In this document: positions 35,195 through 44,078 of the stretch, one piece after another
How the letters are laid out: each line of letters starts with the position of its first letter
Position numbering within the stretch: position 1 is the stretch's first letter
Source: Diphasiastrum complanatum
Taxonomy: Eukaryota; Streptophyta; Lycopodiopsida; Lycopodiales; Lycopodiaceae
Direction of reading: 5' to 3'
NCBI GenBank assembly: GCA_029204225.1
Contig: CM055100.1
Location: 47,134,516-47,198,515 of the forward strand
DNA length: 64,000 nt
Translations under genes and position numbers: made by a program
The notes under the pieces: model-generated
Databases searched by the model: none
Told to the model about the DNA's origin: nothing
The model's input: the letters and a program-made list of their open reading frames with translations, nothing else

Positions 35195-36180
35195 ATGGAG
35201 TCACTAATGGTGCTCCAAGACCTTTATGAATTCTTGATTGAAGAAGAAGATGAACCTCTTGGTGCACAAGAGTTAATTAGATACAAGAAAAAATCTAGAC
35301 TAGCACATCATTGTATAAAGATGAATGTTAGTAATGATCTTTTGAGAGAAGTATCTTCTTGTATTAGTGCTAAAGAGGCTTGGGATTCTTTGAAAAAAAT
35401 CTATGAATCAATCAACACTTCAAGAGTGATAATGATTAGAAATCAAATCTTACAAAGTATGAGAAGAAGTGAGGAGAGTGCACAGGATTATGTGCTAAGA
35501 ACTAAATCTCTCAACAAAGAGTTAGCCACTATTGGTGAGAAGATTAAAGATAGTGAGCTTGTACAAATAGTCCTTAATGGTCTAGGAGATGATTTCTCAA
35601 ACTTAGTCCAAAGTTTTGCCATCGAAGACACCTTGCCAACCATAAAAAAACTTCATAGTGTATTAGTGGCTAAAGAGTGTAGGATGCTCCACACACCAAA
35701 GCAGGAATGAGTTCATTGTCTTTGTAGGATGGAAATGAGAAAACCAATTTCTCATTCAAGAGCAAAAAGAAGACCAATGGAACTAAGAAGAAACATCCAA
35801 AGGAGGCCAAAGAAGAGGATGAAGCATCAAGCTCAAAGGGCAAGGACAAATCAAAGTTCAAATGCTTTTTCTATGGCAAGAAATAGCATTTTGCATCAGA
35901 ATGTCTCAAGAAGAAGAAGGCACAAGAGAACAAGCAAAGCAACATTGCACATCAAGAGGAGGAGGATGAAGAAGAATCTTCCTTGATGGTTTCCAACACA
36001 TAACCATCATCCAAGTGAAACACAAATGATTCTTGGTGGATTGATAGTGGGGCTAGCTCCCACATGACTTTTCAAAAGGACTATTTCTCCACTTACTCTC
36101 TTATAATGATGTAAAAAGATCTACCTTTACAGCTAGTGAACAAGAGTGTAGAATAAGTGGTATTGGAACTATTTGATTAA
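35195..36180 (+). pseudogene. Copia gag and protease start
   Basis: Open to 35,710: a UBN2-type gag with NDLLREVSSCISAKEAWDSL, YESINTSRVIMIRNQIL, SEESAQDYVLRTKSL and VLNGLGDD. A frame trace upstream to about 35,150 gives the NYAIWKV-like opening. After frame breaks the zinc knuckle appears with its second Cys changed (CFFYGKK, then a stop), then DSWWIDSGASSHMTFQKDYF, the protease active site, near 36,030-36,090. Coding ends about 36,180, so the element is cut off inside protease and lacks integrase and RT. Confidence 0.8.
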
Positions 36181-36189
36181 GCTTTATGA

Positions 36190-36628
36190 TTGGCACTAGC
36201 TTGAGGTAGAACCACATCCATCCATTCCAAAATGACATCCAAAGTGACGTCTAGAGTCTATGCGACATTTGTCACTTGTCATGCATGAAATTCTACCAAC
36301 TTTTTACAAGTATACTAGTTCTAACTAGAAATGTCCAAATCATCATGCATATTTTCATTAAACTTTGTGCATGCCTTGCATGTCACTATGGATCACTTAC
36401 AATTAATGCATGTGAATTGCCACGAGTTTCTAAAAGCATAATCATGCTAATTCTATGTCTACAAACTATATGCAAGTTGCATTTATCAAACTAGATAATA
36501 CATAACCATGTAGCTCGAGTTCTATGTAGGCCAAACTTGGCATTTTGCATTAATGAGCTACATACTTGCATGGTACAACATTTGTAGCAAGCCAAGAAAT
36601 CAATATGGATTGTTTTTCAATTTTAACA
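36190..36628 (-). repeat. Copia 3' LTR
   Basis: Minus strand TTTAGGAGGAG (36,629-36,638) precedes TGTTAAAATTG. The LTR runs to lower coordinates; its far end (about 36,190) is guessed from the end of the unrelated plus-strand protease. Confidence 0.5.
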
Positions 36629-36645
36629 CTCCTCCTAAAAATGAT

Positions 36646-37805
36646 CTATATTGATTTGAACATGGATCTTGGTATAACTCCAAGGTTGGCTCTATGCTTG
36701 TTGAAGGAACTTTTGCTCAAAGGTTTGGTGAGCATATCAGCAATGCAAGATGATGTGTCGATGTGCTCCAATTTGATTTCACCTCCAATGAGCTTCTCTC
36801 TCACGAAGTGATGTGCAACTTCGATATGCTTGCTCCTTGCATGGAATATTGGGTTGTTGGCAAGGGCTTGAGCTGAAATGTTGTCACACATGATCACAAG
36901 TATATCTTCTTCCATAATTATCTATAGCTCCACTAGTAACCTCTTGATCCAAAGCACTTCCTTTGTTGTTGTAGTGAGCGCCTTGTACTCAGCTTCACAT
37001 GATGAGAGTGATACAGTATCTTGCTTTTTTAAAAGCCAAGATATCAAGTTTCCTCCAAGATATATGACATAAGCACTTGTAGATTTTCGATTTGCTCTAT
37101 CACTTGCAAAATCCGAGTCAGAATAACCAATAATAGAAAGATCTTCACTTTTATACAATAAACCAAAATCAAAAGTTGAAGATATATATCCAAGCACTCT
37201 CTTAGCCATTTTCCAATGATAAACTGAAGGATTTTGCATAGCCTGGCTCAACTTATGAACACTAAAGCTTATGTCAGGTCTAGTTATTGTGAGCCAAATT
37301 AAGGAGCCTATAAGACTTCTAAAAAATGTGATGTCCTCGAAGGATCTTTCATCACCTTTGTTAGAGTCCTTTACATTTTGCTCCATAGGTGTTTCTATAC
37401 TCTTACAATTCAACATATTGAACTTTTTTAGCATTGAAAGAGCATACTTAGATTGACATACAAAAGCTTTATCTTTAAGAAAGTCAATCTCTAATCCTAG
37501 AATATAGTGAATTTTTCCAAGATCTTGCATCTTGAACTCTTTTCCAAGTGCAATCTTGGTTTCCTCAACTAACTTGATACAACTTCCTGTCAGAATGATA
37601 TCATCAACATAAATAAGAAGGATGACAATATCTTTATCAAAAAACCTGACATATAAGGAAGGATCATAGCTACTAAGATTAAATCCTAGTGACTCAAGAA
37701 AGGTGTTAAGTCGAGAATACCATGACCTTGGAGCTTGCTTTAATCCATATAAACTTTTGAAGAGCAAGCAAACTTTTCCATTAGGGCCCTTTTTGGACTC
37801 AAAAA
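36646..37805 (-). pseudogene. Copia RT and RNase H
   Basis: Minus strand from mid-RT to the end of RNase H: SLYGLKQAPRSWYSRLN, catalytic LLIYVDDIILTG, MQDLGKIHYILGLEI, ETPMEQN, FRSLIGSLIWLTITRPDISF, IGYSDSDFASD, TVSLSSCEAEYKAL, then a single stop at about 36,919, then FHARSKHIEVAHHFVREK and IADMLTKPLSKSSF. One stop is the only break in about 390 codons. The first ~30 residues of the open frame (above 37,805) are not RT: the element is joined there to unrelated DNA, the edge of the gene island. Confidence 0.85.
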
Positions 37806-38108
37806 GGGCCTCTTCACTAATTATAATTAGTGTTAATGACGACACGTGTCCCAATAAAATATTGACAGCTGAGAGGGAATGGTCCATATGACATGGCAAA
37901 TTCAATGGTGCAGATTAAATCAAGTGTGGGCCACAAAGTACACCTCTAATATTACCCCTACATTAACCCTAGATAAAGCAATAACTATGCCTACAAGTTA
38001 ACATCAACTAGCCTGTCTATCTACTAGCAGCCATATCCTAAGTGAGCCTAGTCCTTATTTCAAATTTTGAATGTTCACAAGCTTGTATCTCTCATCTCTC
38101 TCTCATTT

Positions 38109-38188
<80 letters not shown>

Positions 38189-38284
38189 ACTTGACAAATT
38201 TTCTATTTTTTTTATTTTGGTTCACCTTATCTGAAGATCTACACACTATTTCGCATATCCTACATTATTATTACATCATCCATT
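37806..38284 (+). promoter_or_regulatory. Upstream region of the BAH-like gene with (CT)n tract
   Basis: No coding. It contains GACACGTGTC (a G-box core, near 37,842) and a pure CT run of about 72 bp at 38,113-38,184 ending 100 bp before the ATG at 38,285. CT-rich tracts in plant 5' UTRs are common; here it is the probable 5' leader. No clear TATA box was seen, so the transcription start is unknown. Confidence 0.45.
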
Positions 38285-39642
38285 ATGGCCTCTACTCAAT
38301 CAAGGAAGCCCAAGAATCAACTAGCTTCCATTGTTCCAGACATCAAAGATTCCAATGAGCATTGGGTGCCCCATACATTTTCAACTTTTGACTGGGTTTA
38401 CATGCAACCATCGGACAAAGAAACTCACAAGGTGACAAAGAGAAAGCGAAACAACCAAGACTACCATTGGAAAGGAAGGATCCATGAATTCAAGATCGAC
38501 CAAAACGGCAAATACCTTGCAAATGTGCAACACGTATATATGCGTCGAGATATTTTATTGGATGTGGTTGTTGCTGATAAAACCATACAGTCACATTGTA
38601 GGTCTCACCTCTTTTATTCTTGTGTTAACTATTATGTTTGAATTATTATTATGTCATTGTAATGGATAATAATGTTGCATTAATGCCTAGTGCAGATGTC
38701 TTTCCTTCAAATAGCTTTGACTGGCAAAACGTGAAGTCAATCACTGGAAAATTCTCCGTCATACACGCCAAATATGGAGAACTAATATATGGTGGGTTGG
38801 CATCCTCTGCCCTGATCAAAATGGGCATTTTCTTTTACGATCACATGTACGAAGTTCCAAAAAAAACTTTGGCCAAGGCAAATTAGCACCGATTTCTGAG
38901 TCTGCGATCGATTCTCACGAGTGGCCATATGTTGACCAACTGACTATTGATTTAACGAAGAGAGAACTTCTCAAAGAGAATACTGGTAATATGAAGCCAA
39001 CATTCGGATCCAAACGAGTCTACACTAGCATCTCTATGCCGATCACCGTATTTGTTGCCATATTTAAGGCGGTCCCCTTAGGAAAACAAACATGATGTGG
39101 GCATGGAAAGCAACAGAATCATCACTGTTGGATAACATATTTGTCGCATGGGATTGAAAGGAAATGGAGCATAAAGGAGATTTAATAAGGTGTAAGCTCT
39201 CTTGTGAAACAATGACCATAAGGTATTATATTTCACGTCAAACATGCTCCTTAAGTTTCATCTATAGGCGATATAAGTTTGGTCATGGCCGATGGGACCC
39301 TCTGGACGCGGAGACGAATCAGCAAGAAGTGGAGATATCCATACATTTGCCCCATGATGAAATAAGAGAAATTCATATAAATAAGGAGTGCAGTCTAGAA
39401 GATCTTCGGCATATGCTTGGATTGACTTTTGTTGATGTGCCAGTAGATTTTGTCTTCACTCGTAATGGACAAAATGTGAGTCCCTAATTTCCACCAGATT
39501 CCTGAATTTTAATAAGTAATGTTGAATAAATATAGGATTATTAACTTTGTGTCTGGTTTTGCAGATACAAAGACGAGCCGAAAAAGATCATGAATGTGTT
39601 TCATTTGTACAAACAAGGACATTAGGAGTCCAATGGGAATAA
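38285..39642 (+). pseudogene. BAH-domain protein gene with ubiquitin-like C-terminus, frame-broken
   Basis: Not a retroelement. Exon 1 (38,285-38,597) starts MASTQSRKPK and enters a BAH-like domain at WVYMQPSD...HWKGRIHEF. A phase-1 GT-AG intron (38,598-38,695) joins to VFPSNSFDWQNVKSITGK (exon 2), matching the BAH core (E.F.S..FD...V.SI.GK), then FFYDHMYEVPKK. BAH domains read histone tails. The frame is then lost in an A-run at 38,861-38,868; another frame continues (FGQGKLAPISES...), with a further shift near 39,085 and a TGA near 39,157. From 39,164 an open block ends in SLEDLRHMLGL and DFVFTRNGQN, a ubiquitin-like pattern. Phase-0 intron 39,476-39,564, then a last exon to TAA at 39,642. 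Clean splice sites argue that this was a real gene; whether it is now broken or the breaks are further introns is open. Confidence 0.6.
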
Positions 39643-39968
39643 AAGATTTAATCTAATGAAAAATAGAAAACACAATTAGTTGGTTGTGTTTCGACTCTAT
39701 TCTAATATATTTGGTTATGTTTTGACTTTACTTTTGCGTTGTCACATTTTATATGCCTGTTACTACATTTGTGGATGTCCAAGGTTGAAACTTGTTAGGG
39801 TTTAAATTGTTTAGTGATATGCATTTTAATACTATTACTGGTTTTCTTCGAAGGTTTTCACTAACTGGCAATTAGAATTTTGCTCATGAGCCTAGACAAG
39901 AACATATTATATTTGGAAAAGAGGCCAAAATTTTTATAGGGGTACTTACTAAAAATAAAACCCTTCAC
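39643..39968 (+). other. Spacer between BAH-like and H3-like genes
   Basis: Intergenic, AT-rich; carries the 3' end of one gene and the promoter of the next. No other feature seen. Confidence 0.5.
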
Positions 39969-39975
39969 TATATAA
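39969..39975 (+). promoter_or_regulatory. TATA box of the H3-like gene
   Basis: TATATAA in CACTATATAAGGG, 116 bp before the ATG at 40,091; a textbook plant TATA box, leaving room for a 5' leader of about 85 bases. Confidence 0.6.
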
Positions 39976-40090
39976 GGGTGCTTGGGTCCTCATTTCTCCA
40001 CTTTATCCCTTGAGTGTCAGAGTGTCAGTTTTTTTAAATTCTCTGTTTTTCATCTCTCGTGTTCTCTGATACGTTTTCAAAGGCTAACCA

Positions 40091-41339
40091 ATGTCGGAGG
40101 AAATGGCACGGACGAAACAAACGGCTAGAGATCCCAGAGTGGCTGCATAGCTCCATAGGGATACACTAGCCACCCTCGATGAGAGAGAGAGACGGGAGAG
40201 CAGAAGCAGGAGTAGGAGTCATAGCCCTATAGCGTCTCAGGAAGATCCGGCCACTCAGCGTGAAGCTGAGGTGACATGGCCCATACAACAGCTGCACAGG
40301 AGGACCAGAGTGAGCAGCAGCAGCAAGAAGACCAGCAGCAGTAGCAGCCACCACGAGAAAAAAGCCCTTCCCTGATGGCAACTGAGCAGGAGGAAACAAT
40401 GAAGTTCCTAGATGAGGAGCTTGCGGCATCTAGTGAGTTGCCGATTCTGAATGATTCTTTCTTTGACTCATTTCCACCAGCAATGGGCATGGACACATCA
40501 AATTTAGGCATATCAGGGGACACCACACCCACCGTGTCACCTCCAAGTCATGGCCTGGTGATGGGTCCGATGATGTCGTTGCTGGTGGGTGGTTCTGATG
40601 AGGGCACCCCGATGTCGCACACAACAAGGATGAAGCATAAAGCGACCCATAGATGGTCAGAGAGAGGAGCACATGAGCAAAAGAGAAAGAATCCTCGCAA
40701 GACAGGCTCTACATCAAAGCGACGGAACCCTGCAGCTCAGCAGCCATCACCACTGCCCACACCGCCAACATCGCCTCCACCGCTTCCACCTCCACCGCCT
40801 CCGCCTCCACCGCTTCCACCTCCACCGCCTCCGCCCCCACCACCTCCACCGCCTCCACCACCTCCTCCACCACTTCCACCACCACCACCTCCACCACCAC
40901 CACCTCCACCACCTCCACCGCCTCCAAGTTCTGCCGCAGCTAGCCCAAGTAGGACCGTAGAGTGTGGCAGGGGTAGGCCGGCCCCTCGTGCAGCACCATG
41001 GGCTGGAAAGGAGCTCCGTAGGATGCAGCCACCACCTCCTCGACCGCGTAGAAGTGCAGGATCGCAAAGTGGCTCCAGGATATACGGAGCTATCAGAAGT
41101 CCGTAAATTTTTTGATTCCTAGGGCCCCTTTTGTGAGGCTTGTAAAAGAAATAGTCGATGAATTTTCCTTAGGGAACAGAGTTACGGCAGATGCGGTGTC
41201 CGCAATACAAGAGTCTGCGGAAATGTACCTAACGCAGCTCTTTGAGGACTCATTTTTGTGTGCAGTGCACGGGAAGAGAGTCACAATACTCCCGAAGGAT
41301 CTCCACCTAGCTAGAAGGCTAAGGAGAGAGCGCAGTTAA
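40091..41339 (+). pseudogene. Long-tailed histone H3-like gene
   Basis: ATG at 40,091 gives MSEE then MARTKQTARDPRVAA: the first eight residues after the second Met's M are exactly the H3 N-terminus, with Asp-Pro replacing K9-S10. A TAG (40,148, one base from CAG) interrupts; the frame then continues with an SR-rich segment, shifts near 40,275, meets a second CAG-like TAG at 40,342, and opens for 243 codons from 40,375. That stretch is acidic, then basic (HEQKRKNPRKTGSTSKRR), then polyproline (about 40,745-40,925). Near 41,050 the frame shifts again (or an intron ends: TAG at 41,049-41,051) into a full H3 fold at 41,061-41,339: SYQKS (K56 region), LFEDSFLCAVHGKRVT, ILPKD, LARRL, ending RERS at the normal H3 length. 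Loop 1 is not lengthened, unlike plant CENH3. About 415 codons in total against 136 for H3. Either a decaying gene or one with unusual splicing. Confidence 0.7.
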
Positions 41340-41600
41340 AAATATCATGTACATGATTTTATTTATAATATACTGAAGATTTGGTGTCAAGTATCTTGTA
41401 GAATTTCAGGTTATGTGAATGCAAATTGTTGTGATTGAGTTTAATATCTGATTTCAGTACTGTTTATGTAAATGCAGTCATTTGAAAATTTTAGTACCAT
41501 CTATGTGAATGCAGTGATTTAAAATATTCAGTACTATAGGAATGGTAGTTTCTTTAACCATGTTGTAGCTAAGATAGGTTTTCATGTCGTGGTATGAAAT

Positions 41601-41735
41601 CACGCCAGGGCGCGACTAGGGGACGTTTGACCTGGTCAAACGGGCCCTGGTCGTGCCTTGGAGTGAAAATCATGCCAAGGCGCGACTAGGGCCTGTTTGA
41701 CCAGGTCAAACGTCTCCTGGTTGTGCCCTGGAGTG
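41601..41735 (+). repeat. 135-bp near-palindrome made of two self-complementary 70-bp units
   Basis: Arms 41,601-41,665 and 41,671-41,735 with a 5-base loop (AAAAT). 55 of 65 positions pair exactly, including a perfect GACGTTTGACCTGGTCAAAC core; eight of the ten others are G-U pairs in plus-strand RNA. Read as direct repeats the two 70-bp units are each a hairpin around GTTTGACC-N-GGTCAAAC, and a third partial unit starts at 41,741. It lies 262 bp after the H3-like stop codon, between convergent genes. Confidence 0.85.
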
Positions 41736-41875
41736 AAAATCACGCCACGGAAAAAAGAAAAGAAATCTTTATCAGAAAAAAAAAATTTTAATTCTAAATT
41801 CAATGAATAAGCACATCATATAATGACAACAGAGAATTAGGAGAATCCTCAAGAAAAAAATGACAAAATCTTTAT

Positions 41876-42893
41876 TCACATTTGATCCATTTCCTTCAGA
41901 GAGGACTTCAGCTTCTCTGATCGCTTCTCTGATAACAGTATTGGTTTTAACATTTCTAATGCTGATTTAGGAGCATCTCCCTCATCCTCATAAGGGCCAA
42001 TTAAACCCGAGAGAATGAGCCGGGTCTCGAATCCAGGGTAGAAATCATTCAAAACGGCTTTTCGGAGGACACAGTAAGCATTTGGCGCTGACGGTGACAA
42101 GTCCAGCTCACCAATGTGCTTGGAGAGTGCTTTGCATTTAAGAAGCTCTGTCGGTCCATCTGGGCTATACTTGTTGCTGAAGCAAAAAATAAAGTTGTTG
42201 GGCAAGTTCCCAATGTAGTGGGCCATAGACCTGTCCAGAGTTCCTGCTTCAACTTTCTCCCGAGCGCCACCCCTTTGCATTGCAAATGCATCAAGCTCCA
42301 CTACGTCCTGTATTTGGTTCAAATTATTGCAAAATGAGTATAATGAAGACAAACAAACATAACAAACACACGCAAGTTGAATTGTTGGGTCAGACTTGCC
42401 TCGGTGCCTTCATCAATGTCTTCAGTTTGCGCAAGGTCAATTCCTTTGCCTTTGTACTTCACGTTAGAAGTTTTTTCTTCGAGTACCTCGAATGGCCTCG
42501 TTTGAGCTGGTGGTGGTTGAAGCGTTTTCAATTGGCAAAGCACTCTTGCCAGTGCTTGCTCGGTGGTGTCCGTGTCATGTCCGATCAGCTTCTCATACGT
42601 GTCGTCGGGCTGGGTGTGGTCAAAAGTGGAACTGCCATTCTGCAAATTTACCAATGCTGCCAGCATCTCATCTTCAAGCCGAGAATATGTTGCAAGTCAT
42701 GCATGAACACATACTCCTGCCCATCAATGATGATTGGAGAAAGGCCGTGGATTCGAAGCACGACATCATCGGACTCATCTATATCTTCTGGCTCCGCTGA
42801 TGTGGATGCACCTGTTGCCTCTTGCGCAGCCAAGACTGCTTTATGCTCCGCACATAAATCTTCCTCTTCACCCGGGTCATTCATCTCGTTCAC
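41876..42893 (-). pseudogene. Uncharacterised split gene with GC-AG intron
   Basis: I do not recognise the family. Minus strand: exon 42,893-42,400 begins after a splice acceptor (ATTAG/GTGAAC) with an acidic stretch (NDPGEEEDLCAEH, AEPEDIDESDD), a hydrophobic GLSPIIIDGQEYVFMHDLQ, a one-base frameshift near 42,68x, then LEDEMLAALVNLQNG to DIDEGTE. Donor GAG/GCAAGT and acceptor CAG/GACGTA bound a 92-bp GC-AG phase-0 intron (42,399-42,308). The last exon (42,307-41,876) is well formed: ELDAFAMQRGG, HYIGNLPNNFIFCFSNKY, and a Lys/Ser-rich end. A likely preceding exon lies at about 43,077-42,966 (HLNRFISHLGNNHYLELTKD) ending at a GTGAGA donor, but the phases do not match as read. Convergent with the H3-like gene. 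Confidence 0.5.
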
Positions 42894-43100
42894 CTAATCA
42901 CTAGGATTGTGTTTGTTGCTGGCCACAATCGTTGGAAACTCATTAAGCTAAAAAATAACAGTAATCTCACCGGATAGAAACTTCTTTCCTACACTTTCAA
43001 GATCAAAAGTTTTCAGCTGATCCTTGGTCAGCTCCAAGTAATGATTGTTACCCAAGTGACTAATAAATCTGTTGAGATGAGTGATAAAGAGTCAATCTCC

Positions 43101-43325
43101 TTTCCATATATAACTAAGCAAGTTATATGGAATCCACATAATAGTTGAGCCAAGAATTTGTATGGCATAAGGCTTCAAAGTTTCATCTATATACTCACTC
43201 ACGTACGTGAATGCATCCGTATTAGCCCGTAGAGTGGCAAGCGTGTCTATTCTACCGGTAAACATACAATAAATACGATCTAACTTATCTAAAAACTTTG
43301 TGGGGCTAGTAGATTGGCCAACTCT
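43101..43325 (-). other. Unidentified coding remnant (possible Penelope-type RT trace)
   Basis: Open minus frame: KFLDKLDRIYCMFTGRIDTL then LRANTDAFTYVSEYIDETLK and PYAIQILGSTIMW. The spacing F..VSEYID..LKP......S.I is reminiscent of the block after RPIVS in Penelope-like RTs, but the diagnostic residues around it are not clear. It could equally be an upstream exon of the gene at 41,876-42,893. Confidence 0.3.
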
Positions 43326-43611
43326 ATTTTAGGGGATGACATTGTTATGCAATTAAGAACATAATTGACCAGCAAACTAGTAGTCTAATTGAACAAGACA
43401 AGCTAAATTACGAGGAAAGAAATTTCAACAAAACAAGAAGTGACAACAAAATGAAACCCCCACTCTTATATAGAGAGACATGTTTCCAAAAATAGATATT
43501 ATTATAAAACCAAATAGAATAATTTCTATTCATAGCAACAATCCAATTCGGCAGTAATATTTATCACAAAGGAATATTCAAATTACAATTCAGCATAAAT
43601 TGTTTCTATTC

Positions 43612-44045
43612 CATCTCATCAGTTTCCGTAGTTTCTCTAGCGTTGCTTTCCAAAACATTGGATGTTGGTGTCCTCGGCATCCATCTCTTTCCAACTCGGA
43701 CTCTAGACATCCTCCATTCTTGATGTCTTGTTCTAGCATTAGATGATTGTCATGTTGTCTTTCTGACTGAATTTGAATTGGAGATCATTGAGCACAACTC
43801 TTTAATTCTTGTGTTTTGAAAGTGTCCTCGGTCCAAAACTCCTCTGTAAAACCATTGGAATGTCTCAACCAATGCATTGCTAAGACCCTTTCCTCCGCCA
43901 TGCCATGAATTTTTGAAATATGCATCCTTTGCCTTGTAATGACTCTTTTCCATGCCTTGCGTATTCCAAATAGCTAATGATCCATAGGTTTTCATAAACC
44001 AAGGTCCATGAGCATAGAAGATGTGTTGTTCATAGAAAATTTTGT
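43612..44045 (-). pseudogene. C-terminal fragment of an uncharacterised protein
   Basis: Minus strand: FYEQHIFYAHGPWFMKTYGS then LAIWNTQGMEKSHYKAKDAY and HGGGKGLSNALVETFQWFYR. After a TGA at 43,750 (one base from CGA) the frame continues 42 codons (WMPRTPTSNVLESNA) to a TAG near 43,612. The W..QGMEKSH..AK..Y and HGGG motifs recall, from memory, proteins encoded by large DNA transposons in other eukaryotes, but I cannot name the family. Cut off at about 44,050 by Copia sequence. Confidence 0.4.
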
Positions 44046-44078
44046 ATTAGTTTAAATCTTTACAAATACATAAATACG

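Noticed and set aside
38071-38358. Frame with a long Leu-Ser repeat
   Set aside because: It is the translation of the (CT)n tract in the leader of the BAH-like gene.
40709-41067. Open frames rich in Trp/Arg or Val/Glu opposite the polyproline region
   Set aside because: They are antisense shadows of the CCN-rich polyproline repeat and have no independent support.
41061-41339. Calling the H3-like core a centromeric H3 (CENH3)
   Set aside because: Loop 1 has the canonical H3 length and the tail begins MARTKQTAR; plant CENH3 typically has a longer loop 1 and different alpha-2 wording.
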